A DNA stretch of 64,000 nt from Paguma larvata (lineage: Eukaryota > Chordata > Mammalia > Carnivora > Viverridae), in assembly GCA_030068075.1 (NCBI GenBank), contig CM057836.1, positions 67,183,788 through 67,247,787 of the forward strand. The letters are read 5' to 3'. The notes beneath the pieces are model-generated. The model made no database searches. It was given only the letters and a program-made list of their open reading frames with translations, and was not told the origin of the DNA. Made by a program: the position numbers and the translations under genes. This document shows, one piece after another, positions 59,421-64,000 of this stretch (the first letter of the stretch is position 1; each line of letters begins with the position of its first letter).

Positions 59421-60355
59421 TGACAGAAAATATGTATATTGGTCTCTGCACCCAGTTTCTAGCACAGAGCCCTTGAAACTCTCTTAATTTCCAAGGTAAT
59501 AAGTGTGCTAGGTACATCTCATGTTTTAATATTTAGTTTTTGACCCTGGTTCCTGACACAAGCCTTCTAAATTCCTTGGAATTTCCTGAGTGACAGGAGG
59601 GTCTTTTGTTCAAATGAGGCCACTCTGAATGGGCTCCTGGATGGCTTCTGGATGGGGCCTGGTCACCAGAAAAACAAAGCCATTAGAGCTTGGAATTTTT
59701 AGCCCCATCTCCCCACTTCCCTACAGAGGGGAGAGGCCTCAGGCACGGAGTTAATAATTGACTATGGCTAAGTGAGGAAGCCTCCATAAACTTCTGAATG
59801 TATAATATTCGGAGGGCTTCCAGGTTGGTAAATGCATCCACATACCAAAAGGGTGATGTACTCCAATTGCACAGACACAGAAAGAAGCTCCTGCTCTTGC
59901 AACCTCTTGGAACTCCCCCTATGTATTTATTCATCTCGATGTTCATCTATATCCATTACATGGCCTTTAATAAACTGATAAACATAAGTCATTGTTTCAC
60001 TGAGTTCTGCAAGCCCCTCTATCAAATAATTGAGTTTAAGAAGGGAATTATGCAAACCTCCAATCTGTAGCTAATTTGGACAATAGTTATGGGCAAGAGC
60101 AACCTGGGATGTATTATTTGTGAGTGGCATCTGAAGTAGGAGGTAATTTTGAGGTACTGATCCCTTAACCTGTGTGATTTGACACTAACTCCAGGCAAAT
60201 GGTGTCAGAACTGAGTTAAATTATAGGATACCCAGCCAGTGTCAGAGAATTACTTAGTGAAGAAAAAACCCCACACATTTGGTGTCAGAAGTGTTGTGAA
60301 TGTGGTAGTTGAGAGTAAAGAAAAAAAGTCAGGACGGAGACTAGGTTTTTTCCCA
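59421..60355 (+). mobile_element. Ancient dispersed repeat, copy B (uninterrupted)
   Basis: Collinear with 6231-6719 plus 8003-8382. Its continuous stretch across 'catggcctttaataaactgataaacataagt' serves as the pre-insertion reference for the solo LTR in copy A. Repeated 'ggtgtcagaa' motifs occur in its right third ('aaatggtgtcagaactgag' and 'tttggtgtcagaagtg'). Overlapping 87- and 90-codon frames on opposite strands (59683-59946, 59798-60070) have no recognisable domain. Confidence 0.65.
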
Positions 60356-60499
60356 TCTTAGTGTTACTACCAGCTTTATTTGCAAGCTTCCAGGTGTCCT
60401 ATCTGAATATAAAGATCATATACATCTAAAATATGTACTTTATACATGGTGTAATGTTATATATACACCATTTAGTAATATTTTTCACTAAAAATGTAT

Positions 60500-60975
60500 T
60501 TTGTTATCCATTCACTTCACTCTACATTTATCTATTACTCTTGCAATAGTTGCAAACTTTCAAAAGTATACATGCATCATAATTCATTTCCTGAATATAC
60601 ACTTGATAGGAATCTAGCTTATTATTGATGTTTTTCTATTATAGGCAATAATGCAATGGACACCATTATGTTTACATATTTGCATACTTATTCATTTAGG
60701 CTTAATTCTCATAAGTGGAATGAGTAATTCAAAGGATATGCATTTTTTGCTTTTTATTAATATCTCCAGATTGTTCTTTGAAATGACCACATATGAAAAA
60801 ACGGTTTTCTCATAATCTTATCCCAAAACTCCTATCATTAAAAAAAATGTTTTCTGGAGCACCTGGCTGGCTCAGTTGGTAGAACATGCAACTCTAATCT
60901 CAGAGTTGTGAGTTTGAGCCCCACGGTGGGTATAGAAATTCTTTAAAGATAAAATCTAAAATAAATTGTTTTCTA
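60500..60975 (-). mobile_element. L1M LINE 3' end, antisense, with nested SINE
   Basis: 'ttctattataggcaataatgcaatggacaccattatg', 'catacttattcatttaggcttaattctcataagtggaatgagtaattcaaaggatatgcat' and 'agattgttctttgaaatgacc' follow the antisense L1ME order (GCTATTATAAATAATGCTGC, CCTAGAAGTGGAATTACTGGGTCAAAGGGTATGCA, CAAATTGCCCTCC). Decayed. Confidence 0.55.
60856..60962 (+). mobile_element. Short tRNA-Lys-head SINE
   Basis: 'gagcacctggctggctcagttggtagaacatgcaactctaatctcagagttgtgagtttgagccccacggtggg' keeps an almost full tRNA-Lys(CUU)-like fold order, including D-arm GGCTCAGTTGGTAGA, anticodon-loop region and T-arm GTTTGAGCCCC. It is followed by a short AAAGATAAAATCTAAA tail and lacks the CT-rich body. 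AAATGTTTTCT (60845-60855) and AAATTGTTTTCT (60963-60974) are the target duplication. The acceptor ends do not pair and it has a retroposon tail, so it is not a functional tRNA gene. Confidence 0.85.
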
Positions 60976-61289
60976 ACATTATCTTACTGCCATTTCAAAA
61001 TTGTTCTTTTATAAGTAAGAAGATATAGCTCTAGGATTTGGAAAAGAGAAGGCCGATGTGAAGGAATGAAGTTGTGGTGCTTTTGTACAACTGTGACTCT
61101 TACAAGACTTAACTTTGCATGTTTGGAAATAGTCCAGACAAAAAGAAATAGATTGCTTTCCTTACTCTATTGATTTTACCAATTTTCTCAATAAAAATGT
61201 TTGAATAGATAGCATGTGTTAGCCTTTGGGGAAATACTAGTAAATCTGATAGACATGATACTCTCCAACTATCATAAAATGTGCAGTTT
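60976..61289. other. Non-coding stretch, nothing assigned
   Basis: No supported gene or repeat. A 65-codon minus frame (61109-61306) is domain-free. Confidence 0.45.
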
Positions 61290-61450
61290 AGAACTTTGGT
61301 TTGCACTTACAAAAAATCACTTGAGGTGTTTATTAAAAATAAGATTTCCTGAAGTTATCCTTCAAACTTCCTTCACTAGGACTTATTTGTGAAGCAGGAA
61401 TCTATAATTTATTAAGCACATTAAGTGATTCCAATGAAGCTAGCCTCACG
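61290..61450 (+). mobile_element. MER5/MER20-group hAT MITE remnant
   Basis: 'agaactttggtttgcacttacaaaaaatcacttgaggtgtttattaaaaataagatttcctg' and 'gcaggaatctataatttattaagcacattaagtgattcc' follow the order TTGGCTGCACATTAGAATCACCTGGGAGCTTTTAAAA ... GCATCAGTATTTTTTAAAGC.CCCCAGGTGATTCC. Confidence 0.5.
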
Positions 61451-62134
61451 GCCATAAATCAATAATCAATGCCAATCTTGAAGAAACCCATAATTTCTGA
61501 TTATGTCTAAGGACGACATATCTACCATCAGAATAATATCTGTAATTTTTATTCTGTTCAATACATATACTCACCAAATCAACAGGTGGCATGGAAAAGC
61601 TCATTATAAATTTGCTGAAATTCTATATTCACATCATGACCGAAGCACAAAATCTTACCTCATTTCCTTAATGTGATTCCCTTTATGCAGTTCTCCTCTA
61701 TTAATATATTGGTAAAACACAGTTAATATAAATTATTATTTTAAATATATTATAGATAATATGAAATATTTTGGAATTCTGAAGGGTTTTCTGGCCCAAA
61801 TTTTAGAATTGCTATAACTAGATTTAGTTTTCTCATACAGGTCTACCTCTATTTGGCAACTACTATTCAGAGTCCCCAAAACACATCTTTCTTGTCCTCA
61901 TGGACATACATCCATCAATTTCCCTGTAGTATCTAACACATTCCATTTCTCTTCCTCCATGTTGTGATAATTACCTAAAAGCCTGTTAAAATGGATTATG
62001 ATATTTTATTGCTACCAGTGTCACTGGTGCTGAATCTAATTCCATACATGGGTATGTTCCATGTTCTGTATCATAATCTAAGGCATGAACAATTAATTAG
62101 TGTGGCTATTAATATATTCAATTAAACATGTCTT
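61451..62134. other. Non-coding stretch, nothing assigned
   Basis: AT-rich, no supported gene. Confidence 0.45.
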
Positions 62135-63059
62135 TCTACTTTGATTGTTGGAACCAACACAGTGCAAGCATAATTTATTCCAGAAACTTGCTTATAATCC
62201 AAAGCACTTGTATATCAAAGCAACTTTCCCCAAAAGAAATAATGGAAACTCAATGATTTGTTCCAAAACCCAAAAATATTCATTTAAAAATGATTACAAT
62301 ACTGTAATAGAATACAAAATAATAAAAAAATACAAAATGTTAAGAAAAATAAACAAATTAACCTGCACTTATCTTTGAAAACCTTCATGACTGGTGTGAG
62401 GGAGACAAGAGAGAAGAGGGTTATTGTGTAGGGTGACTTTCTTTATCACTAACAGAATCACTGCTATTGACTCAAAGAAATCTTTTTCTTTTCATGCAAC
62501 TTTAACAAGGAACCTATCCAATAAGACTTGCTTTTATCTCCTTTTGAGGATTTAGCAAAAAGGTGACATTGCATTGTCATTAAACAGATTCATCACTCGC
62601 ACTGCTACAGCCTTATTTGGGTGATGCTTTCCCACAAAAGTTGTCAATGTTTCCCACATTTTACACATGTCCCTAATCTCACTGAAGTGAGAGATTCTTC
62701 CACCTTTTCCTCCTTCGCTAAAGACAAGATCTCCTCCATAACCTTTTGCTGTTGCTGGTGATTCAACAGTTGGATGCAACAGTCAGAATCTGGTTGTGGA
62801 CACTTCCAACGTTTTGAAAAATCACTGAATTCTGCCATACACCAAGTCCTCATACCAAAGCATCTGAGCGTGGGAGACAAACCCACAGCAAGCAAGAAAG
62901 AAGAACCATTGACTCAGTTGTGATTATGTGACATTCAGCATTACATACTACTCATTTTTCAAGACATTGCTCATTTATCAAGTTAAAATTTATTAGAAAT
63001 ATTTGTTTGCCTAGCAGAACACTTGCAGAACAAGTTATTTGCAATCCAAGGTTTTACTG
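62135..63059 (-). mobile_element. Tigger (TcMar/pogo) DNA transposon remnant
   Basis: The right end 'gcaatccaaggttttactg' is followed by TA (63060-63061), as expected for a TA-inserting mariner-superfamily element. Subterminal 'cttgcagaacaagtta' and, at the left, 'gcaagcataatttattcc...aatccaaagcacttgtatatcaaagcaa' are the matching inverted ends; the outermost left terminus has decayed. On the minus strand lies the C-terminal part of a pogo-type transposase (62552-62895). At about 925 bp it lacks the transposase N-terminus and most of the DDE core, so it is internally deleted and inactive. Confidence 0.8.
62552..62895 (-). pseudogene. Tigger transposase C-terminal fragment, frameshifted
   Basis: The minus-strand frame 62644-62895 carries RWKCPQPDSDCC...LLNHQQQQKVMEEILS, and the overlapping frame 62552-62779 continues with EIRDMCKMWETLTTFV, HHPNKAVAVR and NLFNDNAM. 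The last piece is a typical end of Tigger-family transposases. The switch between the two frames at about 62690-62740 shows a frameshift. No DDE catalytic residues or DNA-binding domain are present, so it is non-functional. Confidence 0.75.
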
Positions 63060-63061
63060 TA

Positions 63062-64000
63062 CTTGGAATTCTCTCTTTCCTTAATGTTTCTTCTCCCTTC
63101 CCCCAAGGAGATATTCCATTTATATGCAAATAAGCCCTTACTAAGTTACACTCCCGAACATCTATGTGGTCACCAATATGTATATATACCTAATGACAGA
63201 TTTGCACAAGCTATGCCTCTGCTACATGTCTCTTGCCACATACCTTACCACTATTCCAGGAAAAAAAATTGTTTTAGCCATAGTCAACTACTTTATTTCC
63301 TCAAGTTCAGGAGTGTGATTAACTCTTTAAAATCTAAAATTTGGATATTCTTTCATTATCTAGACTGATACAGATTTACCCATCTCACTCATCCAACTTT
63401 CTACTTAGTTTGCAGGACTAAATTCAGGTATCACCTCTGTGAAGTGCCCTTTCTCTCCAGGGCTCCCACTGACTCTAGCTCATGTGTCCTGAAATTCAGC
63501 CCGCATTCCTTTCACTAGCAAAGTCTTGAGTCCTGGTGCATGGAATATGATAAGAAAAGCTGTTTATTACTCTTTTACATAGGTGAACCATCTACTTTAA
63601 AGTCCATTACAAAGTCCATTACATTTGCTTTTTCACTCAAATTAGGCCTATATGGACTACTGGCAATCCAATATAACTTTCCTTCTTCTTTAACCACCCT
63701 GTCAGACATCATTAATAGATGAAAAAGAAAAAAAAAAATCTGGATGTATATTGTATGTCCCATGTTTTGTATTAAATGTGCAATAAATCTGAGATAGCTT
63801 GATAGAACAGCAAAATATGGCCTCAAAAGTGTTCAACAAAACTAATTAACACAACTAAGCAATGATTAAACTCCTACTACTGTTAATGACATATATTGGG
63901 GGAAACAACTCTTTGAGAGAGAATTGCCTAACTAGCTAATGTAACAGCTTGCAGGAGAATAAATGAATTGGTATAAATGAGTTTGCTTTTGCTGAGTAGT
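63062..64000. other. Non-coding stretch to the window end
   Basis: A 109-codon plus-strand frame (63039-63368, starting inside the Tigger end) has no recognisable domain or coding signature. 63390-63520 is C/T-richer and faintly L2-like. No gene supported. Confidence 0.45.

Noticed and set aside
60864..60937. Possible tRNA-Lys gene
   Set aside because: The acceptor stem does not pair, the arms carry substitutions, and the copy has an A-rich tail and target duplication. It is a SINE head.
62130..63062. Host gene exon encoding the conserved-looking minus-strand peptide
   Set aside because: The peptide is the C-terminus of a Tigger transposase, frameshifted and bounded by transposon ends.
63039..63368. 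109-codon open frame near the right end
   Set aside because: It starts within the Tigger terminus and runs into unassigned sequence; no motif, no coding-like composition.
1..64000. CRISPR array, operon, phage or plasmid structure
   Set aside because: No regularly spaced direct repeats with unique spacers, no ribosome-binding/short-intergenic gene strings. The repeat content is that of a mammalian nuclear genome.

Overview
This window reads as AT-rich, gene-poor nuclear DNA of a carnivoran mammal, most likely a cat-family (felid or other feliform) species. The main evidence is 17 copies of the tRNA-Lys-derived CAN/SINEC retroposon, about one per 3.8 kb. The youngest copies have the GGGGCGCCTGGGTGGCTCAG head, the CT-rich block, and a CAAAAATAAATAAACGTTAAAA-like tail that I know from cat genomes. 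Older L1, HAL1-like, L2, MIR, MER5/hAT and Tigger remnants are what any placental mammal carries. I found no protein-coding exon, tRNA, rRNA, CRISPR array, operon or bacterial/phage feature that I could support. The longest open frames (129 codons or fewer) are chance frames or readings of repeats, so the window is best described as intergenic or deep-intronic.

Layout. 1-6.2 kb: diffuse old repeats with one old SINE. 6.2-8.4 kb: an ancient dispersed repeat split by a 1,283-bp solo LTR of an endogenous retrovirus (TG...CA ends, 6-bp target duplication). 9.0-9.8 kb: two SINEs, one nested in a hAT-type MITE. 10.7-13.8 kb: MIR, L2 and a CA microsatellite. 14.0-16.4 kb: a long HAL1/L1-like element. 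17-20 kb: MIR, a SINE and a degenerate ~155-bp tandem duplication. 20.4-22.9 kb: an L1M 3' end apparently split by a ~2-kb old repeat that itself holds a SINE. 23-35 kb: mostly unassigned, with two SINEs, an L2 tail and short tandem duplications. 35-36.7 kb: an antisense L1 with a nested SINE. 37.6-38.3 kb: an inverted SINE pair. 39.8-47.1 kb: MIR, MER5A, L2, three SINEs, a 29-T tract and a TACA microsatellite. 50.2-51.8 kb: an antisense L1 ORF2/3' end. 54.4-55.5 kb: a second inverted SINE pair, including the youngest-looking copy. 57.4 kb: a perfect 17-bp hairpin. 59.4-61.5 kb: the second copy of the ancient repeat (an empty-site comparison for the LTR), an L1M remnant with a tRNA-head SINE, and a MER5-like piece. 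62.1-63.06 kb: a Tigger DNA transposon with a broken transposase.

No genes act together here. What can be read is insertion history: ancient L1/L2/MIR/DNA-transposon layers, then a solo LTR and carnivore SINEs on top, often with intact target-site duplications. I saw no undescribed biological system. Repeat family names come from remembered consensus features without a database search, and element edges are approximate unless a target-site duplication fixes them.
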